Part shown: piece by piece, positions 11,660-24,748 of the stretch
Layout: each line of letters opens with the position of its first letter
Numbering within the stretch: the first letter of the stretch is position 1
Assembly (NCBI RefSeq): GCF_019097595.1
Contig: NC_080710.1
Coordinates: 12,975,280-13,039,279 of the forward strand
Source: Hemibagrus wyckioides
Lineage: Eukaryota; Chordata; Actinopteri; Siluriformes; Bagridae
Length of the DNA stretch: 64,000 bases
Direction: 5' to 3'
The notes under the pieces: generated by a model
Database searches by the model: none
Seen by the model: the letters and a program-made list of their open reading frames with translations, nothing else
What the model was told of the DNA's origin: nothing
Program-made: the position numbers and the translations under genes

Positions 11660-12060
11660 CTCTAGCGAAGATCATCAAACAGAATGTTAAGCAGGGGCCT
11701 CTTCATGAGCAGTGACAGGGCACCTAGTCTTTCTTGATATCGACACCCGGGGCTTGCATGGTCCCACAGGCCAATTTGGGTAATCAAACAATGCAGCAGT
11801 CCCGTCACACAACCTAGAGAAGGCAGAGCTAATCAGGCAGGAGCTCACTGCTTTGAGATGCAGGGAACAGGAAAGGCTAGAGGACTTGGGGCTGAAATGG
11901 AGAAGCCACCTCATCAAGGGGCTCCTTCCCCCCTCAGACGAGGTCGCCTTCATCATGGGTGCACCAGGAAATGCACAGGATGGCAAGGTCACCACCAATT
12001 GGCCTGCTGTGTGTTGTTGCCATGGCAAACGTCCCAAAGGCCAATGAAAACAGATGACAC
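11660..12060. promoter_or_regulatory. Candidate regulatory block with RFX X-box-like site
   Basis: About 400 bases of repeat-free, balanced composition, with GTTGCCATGGCAAA at 12,016-12,029 (13 of 14 bases of a perfect X-box palindrome). An open frame on the minus strand (11,687-12,133) crosses it but shows no family signature. Confidence 0.35.
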
Positions 12061-12419
12061 GAACAATAATATGAGGTGTAATCACCAGGGTCTTGCCTTT
12101 AACATTCCTCCTCTTCACATCATCTCCACCCATTCCTTTTTAACAAAAACAAAAAAAAATTTATCTTGGAATGGCTTGCTATCTTTGGTCAGACAACCGT
12201 ATAAAAGCAATGGCTGAGTGAACCCAGGCCTCATTTTATATATACTAAAAATGCTGAAAACTAAATACCAGGTAATGGGTATATTACAGTGAAGGGTAGG
12301 ATCCACTGTAGATCATTGATTCTGAAATGACACACAGGATCTTTTAGACAACCTTGTAGAAGCAATCACTGAAAGATCCCATTCTTCAGTTTGTGCCATT
12401 GCAGAACAGACACTCCAGA

Positions 12420-12680
12420 ATGCAACTCAGCCTTCGCCATTAATGACTTATTAACTGCCAGCAGTTCGTAGCCTCTGTATATCTGTTACAATGAGCCCCT
12501 TCAGATAGATCATGTTGAGAAAAGATAAGCATCTTTACTTGTTTAAACAGCACAGTGTATGTAATTACTCCAGTTCAACAATGCTCATAAACTAATGTGT
12601 TATCTATTAGCATCTCCCCTGCCTGCTCCATGCAAATGAACTCAAATGTCTCAAAGCTCCATTCTCAAAGAAAAAAGACT
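12420..12680. promoter_or_regulatory. Candidate regulatory block with POU octamer
   Basis: A repeat-free stretch contains a perfect octamer ATGCAAAT (12,630-12,637) and a CCATTAATGAC homeodomain-type core near 12,438. Support is motif-level only. Confidence 0.28.
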
Positions 12681-15600
12681 GACCTCTGACCATTTAGTGA
12701 AACCATCCAAAATGCAACCTCCTCCCAACTCTTAACACTCAACATTAGGACTTATCAGTGTTGTTCTCTCCATACGCGGTATACAGCCAAAGTATTTTGA
12801 ATTACTGCACAGCTTATAAGCGCATTGTTTGGCCCCCTAGAAATTATGTCAGCATTGTACGCCAAAATCTTTTATCACTTGCCAAAAATAATGAGGGTAA
12901 ATAATTGCATCCAGATGTGGCCCATTTTAGCTGATAGCAGCCTTCATTTCCTGCCTCTGCTTTCTCAGACGAAGCACTACACCTTAGAAGAAACTGCCAC
13001 TAACACACACACCCCTTTCTTGTAAATCAACGCTAACTTCCTGTGTTTGCATATGTGCTCAGTTAGGATTGTCTAAACATGTGATGAAATCATATTTGTT
13101 TTTGTTTTATTATAAAAACAACTTTAATGAACATGTTGCGTATTATTAATTATAAAGTCTACGTCCCATTATGGAAAAAAAAAACACTAAAGGTGAGGAA
13201 TGATTTAAAAGGGTTGGGTTGTAATATGTGTTTGCGTAAGGGGGCAAGCGGTAGGCGGGGTTCCTCTGAGTGATGGATGAAAATATGTGGATTATGATAA
13301 TCTGCACAACCATATCAGTGATTTCCGGTCTTCCAGCTGAATGAATTTCAATATTATATTGAATGCTGGTAGTGCACTGGGGATTTAGGTCATTTATACT
13401 CTTCAGGGCTTGAGCACTGTCTGTGTTGTGAAAGAGTAGAGTTAAAAACTAATTCATTTTTAATAGATACTGAATTCTATGCTGGAACAACCTGGCTTAT
13501 CATGGTCTGGTTAATGCTGATCTGAATAGAAGTTTATGAATAGACGTTTGCGAATAGATCTCTGAACTATGTGTTATGGTAATAGGTTAGTGATTCCATG
13601 TATTGCTTCATGGATATAACAGGAATTTAATATTTTTAAAAAATGCTAAGAAAAGTAATAACTTTCAAACTATTTTTTGCAGAACTTGCTTTATGTGGTT
13701 CTTCCCTGCATTTACTCATGAAAATAAATAAAAAACAAAGTTTATCCACAGACAGTGGACCTGCAATTGACTCAAAGGCATTGTTTAGACAGTGATTAGT
13801 TTCATCAAAATGAGAATTCCTGACATTAGTTCTGAGGCTGTGGGGCTTGATGAAGTAGTCCCAGAGCTGCACTGTTTCATGACTAGTCCCACGGATCATA
13901 AACTTTGAAATCCATAACCAAGCCCCAATGCTCATTTTCAAAACGGGTGGTCAAACGTCTCTCCCACACGTCCTTTCTATTTCTGTCTTTTTTCCATTTG
14001 CATCTTTGTGTCTCAATTCAGCACGCCTTCTTTTTCATTTATAACTGTATTTTTCCACATCTTTTGCTTTGATCTCTTTGGCTTATTTTTTCTTTCTTTT
14101 TTTTTCTTTCTAACTGCATCATTTTCCTTCTATCTTCGTCTTCCTGGGATTTATTTGTGTACATCTTCCTGCTCCTTTTATGCAGTGGAACTGCATGAAG
14201 CTTTCATTCCCAGCATGGCATACCCATGAAGGTGCAGGAGCATACTTCACGCCAAACTGCTCCACCTGAGCAAGCACAGCTTGAGTAATAAGGACGGGAA
14301 AAGAGATAGATAGAGAGAGAGAAACTAGTGACAGAGTGTTGGAATTGTACCTCCAGTGTATAATAACATTAGTCTTCCGTCCTGGCCCTACCGAGCCTTC
14401 CTTCTGGACGTGGCCCTGCATAAGCTTCATATTCCTTGTTATTTCTTTTTTTTCCTCTTTTGTATTTTCTTTTGCAGTTCTCTCCAATAGAAACACACTC
14501 GTGCAATGCCTCAGTGGTGTCCCAAGTTTGGATTTCTCCTTACAAACAGCGTTACATGCATGTCTTGGGACTGACTGACACAGACAGCAGCCAGATTGGC
14601 GAGCGCAGTGGCAGATTCGGAGGGATCCAAGGAACCGTGGTTTCTTTTTGGCTTGAGAGGGTAAGCTGAAAGACAAGGAGCATTGAGCTTCTCAAAGAGG
14701 ATTATTAAGCGTGCCAGAGTACTATCTCTAGGACGCTCTGCTATATTCTGATGTGATGTATGCTTTAATAGTGTAGATGCTCGTTGATGTGTTTTTAAGT
14801 TAATATTTCTATTCAAATGCTTTGCAAATATAACCATTAGGTATATTTATGAGTGTACAACATGGCTGATATATGATTACCAATATGACACATTGAAAGC
14901 AGATTTTATTTTTTTCTGATATTCAGAAAGCCTTGAGTGAAGTGATTTGATCTCTTTCTGTGATAGGGGATTTTTTTTTTCAGCACTTCTTCAATTTAAT
15001 GGGTTTTGGTCAAATGTTTTGCTGTGATGCTATAAAAAGGCCTATTGATGTCAGGAATCAAAAAGGATATATGCTCTCATACTCTGTCTTCAAGGACGCC
15101 AGATATTTTTTTATTAAGAACATTCTTCTTCATCTTGTGCCAGAACTTGAATGGGGTCTGTCACTTGCACTAGCAGAAAGGTGTGCATCTATCAAAAGAT
15201 GACTGACTTGCTTGGATAATTCCACAGAAAAAGGAAATGATGGATAATGGAAATGATCTGAAATAGCAAAGCTCAAATTACACATCTCATGTAATCAAAA
15301 TGAAATTCAAACATGTTTGACACATATCCCATTATTTTGTTGTGTTGTTCTCTGAAATATTTTGTTATTTTAATATCCCTGGACTCTTTTATACTCTTTT
15401 ATCCCTTATTACCTTGGTTGGGCAAAGGTCTGTTTCCTGTCATTTTCCATCTAGCCTTAGACTTCCATCACACATTGAGGCATTTCAGGCACTTACTGAC
15501 TAACCCTACAACCCTCCCATCCCCCCGCCCTGCCCCGCCCCTTCCTTCAAAAGCCATCCCAGTACTCAGGCATCCCAGAAGAGCCCAGGCAATCTGTTAT

Positions 15601-15982
15601 CAATTTAAGGAAAAGGCGCACGGTTCCTTCCAAGATGTAAACGATAACAAAACTTGCCTGGAGCTGTTTGAAGATGATGACAGCATTCTACGAAATATAA
15701 GCTGTGGTCCTTCCAAGTTTCAGGGTTTTTTTTTTTTTTCAACAGACACAGCTGGAAAATGATTTCAATATTTTCTGGCCTCTCTTTTGTTCTGCAGGTG
15801 AAAGGTGGATCTATATAAAGTCTATTTTTAACTTGCTGTAGAGTTTTTTATCCTCTTCATGAAAAATTATGTAGAGGATAAAAATTGACTGCTAGTAAGA
15901 GAGTGTATTGGAATATTTGATCACAATTCCCTTTTGTAACTTGTAATTGTAATTGTAAATGTCTATGTAATGTAGTTGGATT

Positions 15983-16021
<39 letters not shown>
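15983..16021. repeat. (GT)n microsatellite
   Basis: GT dinucleotides interrupted once by TTTG. Confidence 0.9.
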
Positions 16022-17348
16022 TTTAAAGGAATTATATCAGTGATATCAGTTTTGTTCCATCAGGGTAAATACTCTTGCTTTTTCCCAAATGTTCTCAGTA
16101 TAAGCTCGGGATCTACCGTTACCCTGACTAGGCCAAAAAGCATTTACTGAGGAATTAATGAATAAATGAACAAATAAATATCAGTTCTGGACAGAGTCAT
16201 TCTTTTTTCGAAGACTGTATTGTGACTCAAATCACCATACCATTTAATTTGTTTATATACATTTTACAACTAGAAGAACCAGGAATGAGAAATGTGTGAA
16301 ATTGTTGGTATTTATATGGTATGCGGGTGCTGCCAGAGTGACAAAAAGGGCATTCCAATCAGAAAAATGTGAGCAGCTCAGTTCCTGAGATCCACAGCCA
16401 GCTTGTTGCTCAAACCTTGTCCAGCATGCAGACAGCAACTATATATCTAACCACCTGTTATCTTCCCAAGTCCACTAGCACTTGGAATTATTCATGGCAG
16501 ATTAGATACAGGCCAACTGAGACTCAAAACATTAATAAAGCTACTGTTAACGCTGCTAGATTACAAACTGTTCCATTCTGTACAGTCAATTGACTTGATC
16601 CCAGGAAGAGGAACTGGGAACAGGTTCCCTCAAAATCATGACAGAAACACTGTCAACTCTCTCATCAGAAAAAAGCCATTGCTGCATTTCACTCAGATGT
16701 TAGTATATGTATGAAAAAGGGATGGGCCAATGGATAAACAGAGAGGATCATCCAGACATTATAAAATGTTAAGGTCAAACTGGGTGGGTCAAGAAAAGAA
16801 CAGGCACAAAAGACAAAAGACAACAAAACATTCGGCAACATTTGTGTAATAGAAATAGATTTGCTCTGTTTCTAGAAATACACTTCAGATATAATTTCTA
16901 ATGTTCTATCAGATTTTCCATATACTATACTTACTATATCTTACGTACTATATCTTATCATGTCTCCTGGAATGAACTTTAAGTATTTGATAGTTCTTGA
17001 ATTACTCAGATATGGTTTATAGTTTCCTTCCCTCAAAAAAATTCAGAAACTTATATATATTGGTATATTTTATGGTGTACATTTATTACAGTATCCTAAA
17101 TTTTCCCTGTTGAAACCTACTGAAAGACCGTCTTTACCAGCAGGTATGTTATTTACCATCTTCTTTATTACTTGACTAATCCTTGGCTGAAATTTTCACA
17201 TTTCGTAACTGCTGCGTCATTTAAAAATACTTTCCATATTTACAAATATCACTTATAAACAATTTGTCTATGTAGCATTAGCAGCAAAAATTAATAAACT
17301 GTTGCCTTTCTAGCAACACTTCTCAGCTGACAAAGATGCTCTACCAGT

Positions 17349-17349
17349 T

Positions 17350-17421
<72 letters not shown>

Positions 17422-17455
17422 TGTGGTTATTATTATTATTATTATTATTATTATT
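17349..17455. repeat. (TAA)n followed by (TTA)n: inverted trinucleotide tracts
   Basis: About 24 TAA units are followed by the short spacer TTGTGG and about ten TTA units. The second run is the reverse complement of the first, so the tract can form a hairpin. A poly-isoleucine reading frame across it is an artefact. Confidence 0.95.
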
Positions 17456-17910
17456 CGTAATCCTTTTATTGAGGTTTTAAGGAAGCCCACTGTCAGCTTT
17501 TCAGGCAGAGCATTCAAAAAAATCGAGCAACGCTGCCACAGAAATCTCTGTCATCCATTATTTTCAGCCTGCATGAACCAGCCATGTTAGAATAAACATC
17601 AGCCACGGTCCCTACAGCATTTTGGACAAAGATATAAAGTCTCCAGCAGATGTGAGCCAAAGCAGCGTAAAAGAGTTGCTTAAAAGTGTAATTTAGTTGA
17701 ATCATCCTTCATATGTTAGCCTTTGACACAGAGAGGTGAACGTGGCCTACTTGCTGTTTGTTTTACTTACACTGCGGTTGCACAGACACCAGCTAAACAA
17801 TGAATGACGTTGGAAACGCAGAAACAAAAAAGAAAGTATATAGAGTAAAGCTTTTCTCAAAGTACAGAGTATTAGTGATAATGAGGATAGATTAGTTCTT
17901 GGAATTTCAT

Positions 17911-17913
<3 letters not shown>

Positions 17914-17954
<41 letters not shown>
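17914..17954. repeat. (GA)n microsatellite
   Basis: About 20 uninterrupted GA units, 55 bases upstream of the Tc1 element. Confidence 0.95.
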
Positions 17955-17957
<3 letters not shown>

Positions 17958-18008
17958 TTGCTATTGTGATGTGCAGTTTTTTTGTAAAACATTGTCCCCA
18001 TAGACATC

Positions 18009-19072
18009 TACACTAACTGAGCACTTTATTAGGAACACCTGTTTATTCATGCAATTATCTAATCAGCCAATCATGTGGCAGTAGTGCAGTGCATAAAATC
18101 ACGCAGATCTGAGCCAGCAGCTTCAGGAAATGAACAGAACGGAGGAAAAACATGATCTTGACCATGGCATGACTAATGGTGCTAGACAGGCTAGTTTAAG
18201 CATTTCTCTGAACTGTTGATCTTCTGGGATTTTCACACGCAACAGTCTCTAGAGTTTACCCAGAATGATGCAATAAAGAAAAAAACATTCAATGAGCAGC
18301 ATTTCTGTGGACAGAAATGCAATGCTGATAAGAGAGATAAGTGGAGAATTGCCAGACTGGTTCAAGCTGACAGAAAAACAACAGTAACTCAGATTAACCA
18401 CCTTGTTCAGTTATGGTGAGCAGAAAAACTACAAAAGCAGGAGATCTCATTAGGTTCCATTGCTTTCAGACAAGAATAGAAAACCAAGGGTGCAGTGTGC
18501 ACAAACTCACCAAAACTAGACAACTGAAGACTGGAAAAATGTAGGCTGGTCTGATGAATCTTGAATTCTGCTGAGACACACAGGTGGTAGAGTCAGCATT
18601 TGGTTTGAATCAGCATAAATCCCTGGACCCTTGTGTCAACAGTGCAGGCTGGTGAAGGTGGTGTAATGGTGTGGGGAATGATTTCTTGGCACACTTTAGA
18701 CTGTTAACACTAATCAATCATAACCTGATGCTCAAAGCCTATATGAGTATTGCTGCTGAGTATGTGCATCACTTCATGGCCACATTTTACCATCTTCTAT
18801 TAGTTACTTCCAACATGATAATGCACCATGCCCCAAAGCAAATGCTGTCTCAAACTGGTATCATGAACATGACAATGAGTTCAGTGACCTTCCCAGATTT
18901 GCAGCATGAAAGTGCTCCTAAAAATCTGTAAGAATTTTGTGAATCACATCAACATGGTCCAAAATCCCAAAGCAAAGTTTCCAACATCTTGCTGAATCAG
19001 TACCATAAAGAATTGAAGAGACCTTACCCAGTATTAGTATAGTGTTCCAAATAAAATGCTCAATGAAAGTAT
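18009..19072 (+). mobile_element. Decayed Tc1/mariner-family DNA transposon
   Basis: An element of about 1.06 kb has matching ends. The left end reads CTGAGCACTTTATTAGGAAC and the right end carries the reverse complement with two or three changes (about 19,041-19,065). Between them, plus-strand sequence preserves Tc1-type transposase segments, broken by stops and deletions. Examples are a helix-turn-helix region translated at about 18,216-18,419 and a catalytic-region WSDES motif at about 18,547-18,561 followed directly by a stop. The length suggests a modest internal loss against the usual 1.2-1.6 kb. It is inactive. Exact ends are uncertain by a few bases. Confidence 0.88.
18150..18960 (+). 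pseudogene. Tc1-like transposase pseudogene
   Basis: Fragments of a Tc1-like transposase occur in more than one reading frame. The stretch at 18,216-18,419 carries the amino-terminal DNA-binding part (LVQADRKTTVTQ-type sequence). A TGA at 18,562-18,564 sits where WSDES is normally followed by arginine, compatible with CGA-to-TGA decay of a methylated CpG. The segment 18,671-18,931 retains a later part containing YHLLLVTSNMIMHH-type sequence, degraded from the DDE-region context. No intact protein is possible. Confidence 0.85.
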
Positions 19073-22000
19073 ATTCCAGAGGTTATGGTGTAAAGCAAAC
19101 ATTTGCTTTGCATGAATCAGTGGCCTAGGATTTTAAAAACATTTTTGATAAGACCTACAGGATATAATTATGTGCATCTTAAGTGTCTCTTAAGTATTTA
19201 AACTTGAGTGATGTGCTGCTGAGGGAAAATAATTCAAGAATTGTAATGGAATTTTTGTGCTGTAGTTTTATGTCCATCAAGTGAAGCATGAACCTGGCCA
19301 GTAGTTCTGTGCAACTCCTTAGTGTGATTAATCATGTGCATTTAATATAAGCTTCACAGTGGGTTTGGGAAGCATCTTTCATGGTTGTTTTTACTGTCCC
19401 TCTGTTACATACACTGACATGACCTTGAAAAAGTGGTATTTAAAATCCAAGGGCACCCTGCAGTTATATCTAGTGCTCAAGAGTGACGTGATTTAAGCAG
19501 AGCACCAACGCATGGCAAGGCGCAACAGTAATGGAGTTTTGAAGTCTTACATTTCCTACTAGTTGTGTGTGTCTAAACAGCCACACACCTCTATTTTTCT
19601 TACCCAGATGTTCTCTACTGAGGCTGCTTAATGACGTATACTAGAGAGAAAGAAAGACTCTCTATTCTTTGTGGTGTACAAGCCTGAGGAAACCCCTTAG
19701 GATCAGTGACAGTGAAAAAGGCCAAGGTTGTGGCCAGATACTGTAGTTCAAATGCAACAAAACATGACTTTTTGCTCATTCATCACTCTCCAAGCACAAG
19801 AGGTTTATGGCCAAAACCATTTTCGTGCTTTGTTTGAGACTGTAACAAACATTTTGAAGGCTTGCATTTCTCTCCTGTTAGATGTTTTCACATTCTGTCC
19901 GTTTCTGGAGGAGTAATGGCTATGACATCAGCCCGGCTGTTTTCCTATCACTCAGAATGAAATATAGTGCATTGGAAAGCCTTTAGTATTAATATCATTT
20001 TATCATTTTAACAGTAACAACACCAGAATGTGGTTCACTCAAACACAATTATGGATGAAGCCAGCGTGGACTGATTTCTCAGTCTCATCAGAGTATAGCC
20101 CCACACTGCTCCACGTATCAAACACATTGCCAGTGACATAGAGAGAATTGAGTTGGAAGCAGGATAAAGCCCATGGCTCCAGCGTGGAGCAGAAATCACA
20201 GGCTTACGAGCCCTCGGGGTGCAGTTTTAGCCTGGCAGTGCGTTCAGGCAACACTTTAAAAACAAGCCTCATCCAACTGTTTGAGAGTTCCATAGCCACG
20301 GAGATGCTTTATGAGAGCTGGAGCACACACATGCTCAGGCTGGGGAGGCAGGCACATAAAAGACGCCTGGCCTCAGAAATCAAAAGCCTGCAATCCTGAA
20401 GATGCCTGCTTTTCTGTCACTTTACTTTCTCTCTCATTCTTTCACTCATGATTTGTCTCAGGCTGTTTGTCTTTGTCCCTCTCTCTTGCTCCTCCTCTTT
20501 CTCCTTCCTCCTTATTTCTGTCAGCCTGTTTTTAAAGTCCCTTTTTCAAACACTCACACTTTCTACATGTTAAAGTACTGTAGCGTGGTCATTTCCTTCA
20601 ATAGGAGTCTTCATCTGTGGTCTGCTGCTCTTCCTCAGTATCACCTATCAGGGCAAGCCATCTGATTGTGAGACAGAGCAGGTCTTCTCAGCCTTTGAAA
20701 GTGGCAGGGCGGCTCTCTGCGTCACTCCCCTTTCTCATTAAACTTGAAAAGAGAGATCAATCTTACTAAGACCGAGATTACAGGTTTGATGGAGTTGACC
20801 AGCTCTACACGCACAGTCTGTGTGTGACTAGAAGAGGCTTAAGGGCCTTGTTTTTCTCTTCCTTGCTGGTTATGAGAAAAAAACGGACTTCTACTGGTGT
20901 TTCATAGTTCCAAGCTCATAACACACTCACATCTACTGACAGGCTCCTTGAGTACACAGCATGAAACTTCCCAAACCACAAACAGCCTTACATAATGGGT
21001 AGTGATAACCCAGTGAAAGCCTACACGTCCTCATCAAGCAGTTACCACTGCTTTATACTGCAGCTAAGATATATTATAGAGCTTGCGAGAAATCTGATGA
21101 CAGTGTTTGCTCCATTGATGTAATGCCTGTGAGCCGTCAGCTAAGCAAAGCATGGTTTATAGCCAGTCAATCAACTTCAGCCAGCATGGAACAGGCTGAA
21201 CAACTGGACAGCATGGTTTGTACGTTTGGTGTGACAGTTTGCAGAAATAATGTCGACACCAAACCCTGGAGTTTCTGGCCAGGAGGAAGGTTCCAGAATA
21301 AATGAGGCTGATCCGGAGAGGAACTGTCACAGTACACATGATTTTCTCTTTATTCTGGCTTTAGGGTGGTCTTTTTAATAATAGTCACTTTAAGAAAAAA
21401 ACCCAAGTGTTTCCTTCACTTGCTGCCAGCAGCGTCTTGACAGTCATATCCTCCACGTAGAGATTAGTCATAGCAAATGGAAAGAAAAGAGAAAGAGCAC
21501 AACATGTTTTGCTGTTCCACTGGCATGTCAGCGTATGCTCTGAAGAGCTGATAAAATTTTGATGGAATGCTCTCAAGACATACTGTGTTTCTTTTTTATC
21601 TGACCAGTGCAAACTAAATGTACACTTCATTTGTTTTGTAGAAGTATCAAGATGTTGAAGTATTTATTAGCCTATTTGAAACAAATTTATGTGTTAAGTA
21701 CTTTGTTCTTCTGGTTGGTTGGATTGCATCATGTAGGAGTGGCACATCAGAAAATCATTTTCCATAATGTCCAAAGCTCACGCGTTCAAATCCCAATGTT
21801 GCCAGGAGACAGGGATGAAACTGGCCATGGTTTTAGAATGGGAGACATGTCATACCCTCTCTCCTCTGGCAATCACAGCAACACTAGCCAGTCATTCACA
21901 TCTCTGAAGTCATGCATGCAGATAGAGATTTATTTTAAGTGTGTTGTGTATGCTGAGTAACTGTTCCGTTGACTGGATGCACGTCTTCACCCTCTCCCTT

Positions 22001-23577
22001 TCTGGCTGGTAGCTGTTGCATGTTGGGAAGAGTTGGCCAATTTGGAGAGAAAGTGGTGGAAAACTGTTTGGAACCAGGTTACTGAACAGGTGTTTTACTG
22101 TCATAGTTACAGACTAGCTACACTGCCTGACTTCAGATTAAAAATAAATGATGAAAATGTCTTTCTTTTTTCCCAGAAAATTTACAGTGTGTTGGTGGCA
22201 TTATATAGTGACAATTATATAATAGCAGGGAATATCAGAATGCCATAAAAATTATATGCAGAATATAGTTTTTAATAATATTTTTTAAAACACGCCACAT
22301 TTTCCATGTGTATGCAGTTTCACCACACCATAAGCTGTAGGTTGGTTGGGATTGACCAGGTCCTGACTAAGCCTACCCTGGATAATTGCTTAAAGTTTGC
22401 CTGCTCTCTTTAGCCTAGGTTGTATATCAATTCCTTGAAGCTCACTTTATCTTAAGTTCTCTTTTAGAGCCTGGGTGCCTCTCAAGTTCACTTCAAAGCT
22501 CCGCTCAGAAAGCCTGCAAAGCCAAGCTTTAAAGACCTGCATATCTCCCCACAGACTGAATGAGTGAGTGTGGGAAACAACGTCAGAAACAGCAGTTTTC
22601 ATACCTCCATACCTTATACCCGAAATGATTCTGAAGCAGGAACTTGTAACTCCAGATCTTTCTTTTTCTCTTTGCTTTTTTTTTTATTTCTGCTATAACA
22701 CTTTTGATTCATAATAATCAGCTCAAATATCTGAGTTGTTTATGAAATTGGTTTCAGGACAATGTAAAAGATAACCATAAGTCTAAAATCTACCCTGCCA
22801 GAGAGCATTCATTTTCAATCAGCAGCTTTGTGTATTTGATGTTGATTGAAGTTTCGTAAGTGTAAAAGTGAACAACGAGATGGAAGAGAGAAATAACTCG
22901 TGGCAGAACCTGGCTTTGACAGTTAACATTTTGTCTAAACTCATTCCTGAAACTACCCAGATTTATGTTTCGAACTAGAACTGAATTTTCATTCAAATTT
23001 AACACCAGCAATAACAGTGTCTTCTTTAGGCAACACTTAATTCTCTGATGTTTTGTCAGTTTTAGCTTCAGGTAACTCCTTTCCCAGTTATCAACAACAG
23101 CACTGCTTGAGTTTTGTATTCTAATTTGATTTCTTCATCTTTTGCATGATTTGTAGTGATTCTAGCCATCAGGAGCTCCTCAGTGATGCCTAACTTTAAG
23201 ATCTTAATGAAGCAACTCTACTTGGCTGCATGTTTTGAACATGTGGGGGGAGAAAACTCACTGAAAATATGGAAAATATGCTTCATGCTCCAAGTTATGT
23301 CCAAAAGTTATCTTATTCATATTTGAATGAAAGGTGTACACTATAAAGTATGCAGACACTTCAGTATTAATTCTAAAGTAATAGAAAAAAAACCAAATCT
23401 AAATTATTACACAGTTTTAGAAAGCACAAAAACAAACTGAATACAAATTCAGTAGTCCTTTTGAAAACTACTGGGAAAAAAAAGCATTTCAGTTGTGTTG
23501 AAGTCACAGGAATATAAGTGCCTATAGTGGCTAGTTAAAAACAAATATTTAGCATAGATCACAGGATGGAAACGTAG
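19073..23577. other. Intergenic, downstream of the hdac9 3'UTR
   Basis: No gene is recognised. Non-repetitive, somewhat G+C-richer stretches at about 20,100-20,400 and 20,640-20,780 may be regulatory, but no strong motif combination is visible. I found no catalytic-domain HDAC motif on the minus strand. Confidence 0.5.
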
Positions 23578-23583
23578 TTTATT
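23578..23583 (-). terminator. hdac9b: Possible hdac9 polyadenylation signal
   Basis: TTTATT on the plus strand reads AATAAA on the minus strand, about 1.2 kb after the hdac9 stop codon. It is one plausible 3' end for the short (MITR-type) transcript. The 3'UTR between it and 24,764 holds a (GT)n tract and no other gene. Low confidence without transcript data. Confidence 0.3.
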
Positions 23584-24722
23584 TTTAAAAAGACAGTAAT
23601 AAAGCGAGATGGTGATCCATCCAAACATCTGTGAAGTGAAGAAGAGCTTACTGCTACTGGACAGAGGAACAGGAGAACAGGACACAGGCAGACATGTCCA
23701 GAATGCTTCACTTTTAAAGACGTTCTGGTGAGTCACATATAATGAAGTTTTCCTTTATGTGGCAGCATTGTGGCACAGGATCTCACACAAATATTACTCC
23801 CACTAATGCTTTTACATTGACAGGGTGAAACATGACAAATGATGGAAAGTTACAAGAAAGATGGTAGCTAAGGAAATATGACAGTTATGTTTACCTGGCC
23901 ACGCTTTGAGAGGAGAAATAATCAGCAATTAGGAAACACACCTTGAATAGAGACAAAGATGGAAAGGACATCAAAGTTGTAATGTGAGGGTGAACACATT
24001 ATCCCAGCCTAAAGAGGAGATGATTGGTTTTAAATAGGGACGCGTTTCACTGTTTCCCTACTTGTTTTGTAATTTGCCCCGATAGTAAATCAGGGCTCAT
24101 GACTGGCCTCTTGGACTTTGCTGAACGCTGAACCCGTCCTCTCCCAACATTCCTGTGCTCATGAATCACTCTGGTTCCTGGCTTCCACCAGGCATTTCCT
24201 GCTCAGCCCTCTCTTACTGTGAGTGAGCCGCCGAGCCGAGCACTGCTCTGGGCCCAGAGTGCAACTTTGATACAGACCCCTGGGAGAACCCAGGACACAG
24301 AGCACTGTTCTAGATCTCTATTACACAATAACAGAGAGGATACTGATGCTATAGCTGTGCTCCTGTTGCACTCTACGCTGGAAACAATAAATGAACAAAA
24401 TCATCTGTAATGAAAACTATGCAAAGTTCATAAAGTGGCAGGAAAAAGTCTGTGATTATTCTACATGAGCTCTAGCGCAGCTCTTTTCCATTGGGTGGAT
24501 CGAAAGTAGAAAGGGCAAAGTAATTACAATTCAAAAGTCTTCTTACAAACAGAGATGCTTCTTCAGGTTTTTTTTAAAAGATATACCAGTTTAGATTTTT
24601 TTTCTTCTTATTCAAATTATATACAGATCATTACAGCATACAATACAGAGATCACATCACAAGGTCACAAATGTCTACAGTCCAGAAGGGCTTACGGTGG
24701 CATAACCTGGCATGAGTTATGA

Positions 24723-24748
24723 GTGTGTGTGTGTGTGTGTGTGTGTGC
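24723..24748. repeat. (GT)n microsatellite in the hdac9 3'UTR
   Basis: About 13 GT units begin 17 bases past the hdac9 stop codon, read as (AC)n in the mRNA. Confidence 0.9.

Larger units (their letters stand above)
10461..15982. other. Intergenic between twist1 and the hdac9 3' end
   Basis: No gene is recognised. The block 11660-12060 and the octamer-bearing stretch near 12,630 look non-random. The longest open frame (14,119-14,676, minus) has no recognisable domain and overlaps T-rich low-complexity sequence. Confidence 0.55.
16022..18008. other. Intergenic, microsatellite-bearing
   Basis: It holds the (TAA)n/(TTA)n tract and the (GA)n tract listed separately. No gene or convincing regulatory block is seen. 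Confidence 0.55.

Noticed and set aside
11687..12133. 148-codon minus-strand frame considered as an hdac9 catalytic exon
   Set aside because: The translation has no zinc-ligand or HHAE/HHGNG-type sequence and no convincing splice pairing. The block looks regulatory instead.
14119..14676. 185-codon open frame on the minus strand, the longest in the intergenic interval
   Set aside because: No recognised motif, and it overlaps T-rich low-complexity DNA. It carries none of the HDAC catalytic motifs that a lost exon would show.
17336..17590. Poly-isoleucine open frame
   Set aside because: It is a translation of the (TAA)n/(TTA)n microsatellite.
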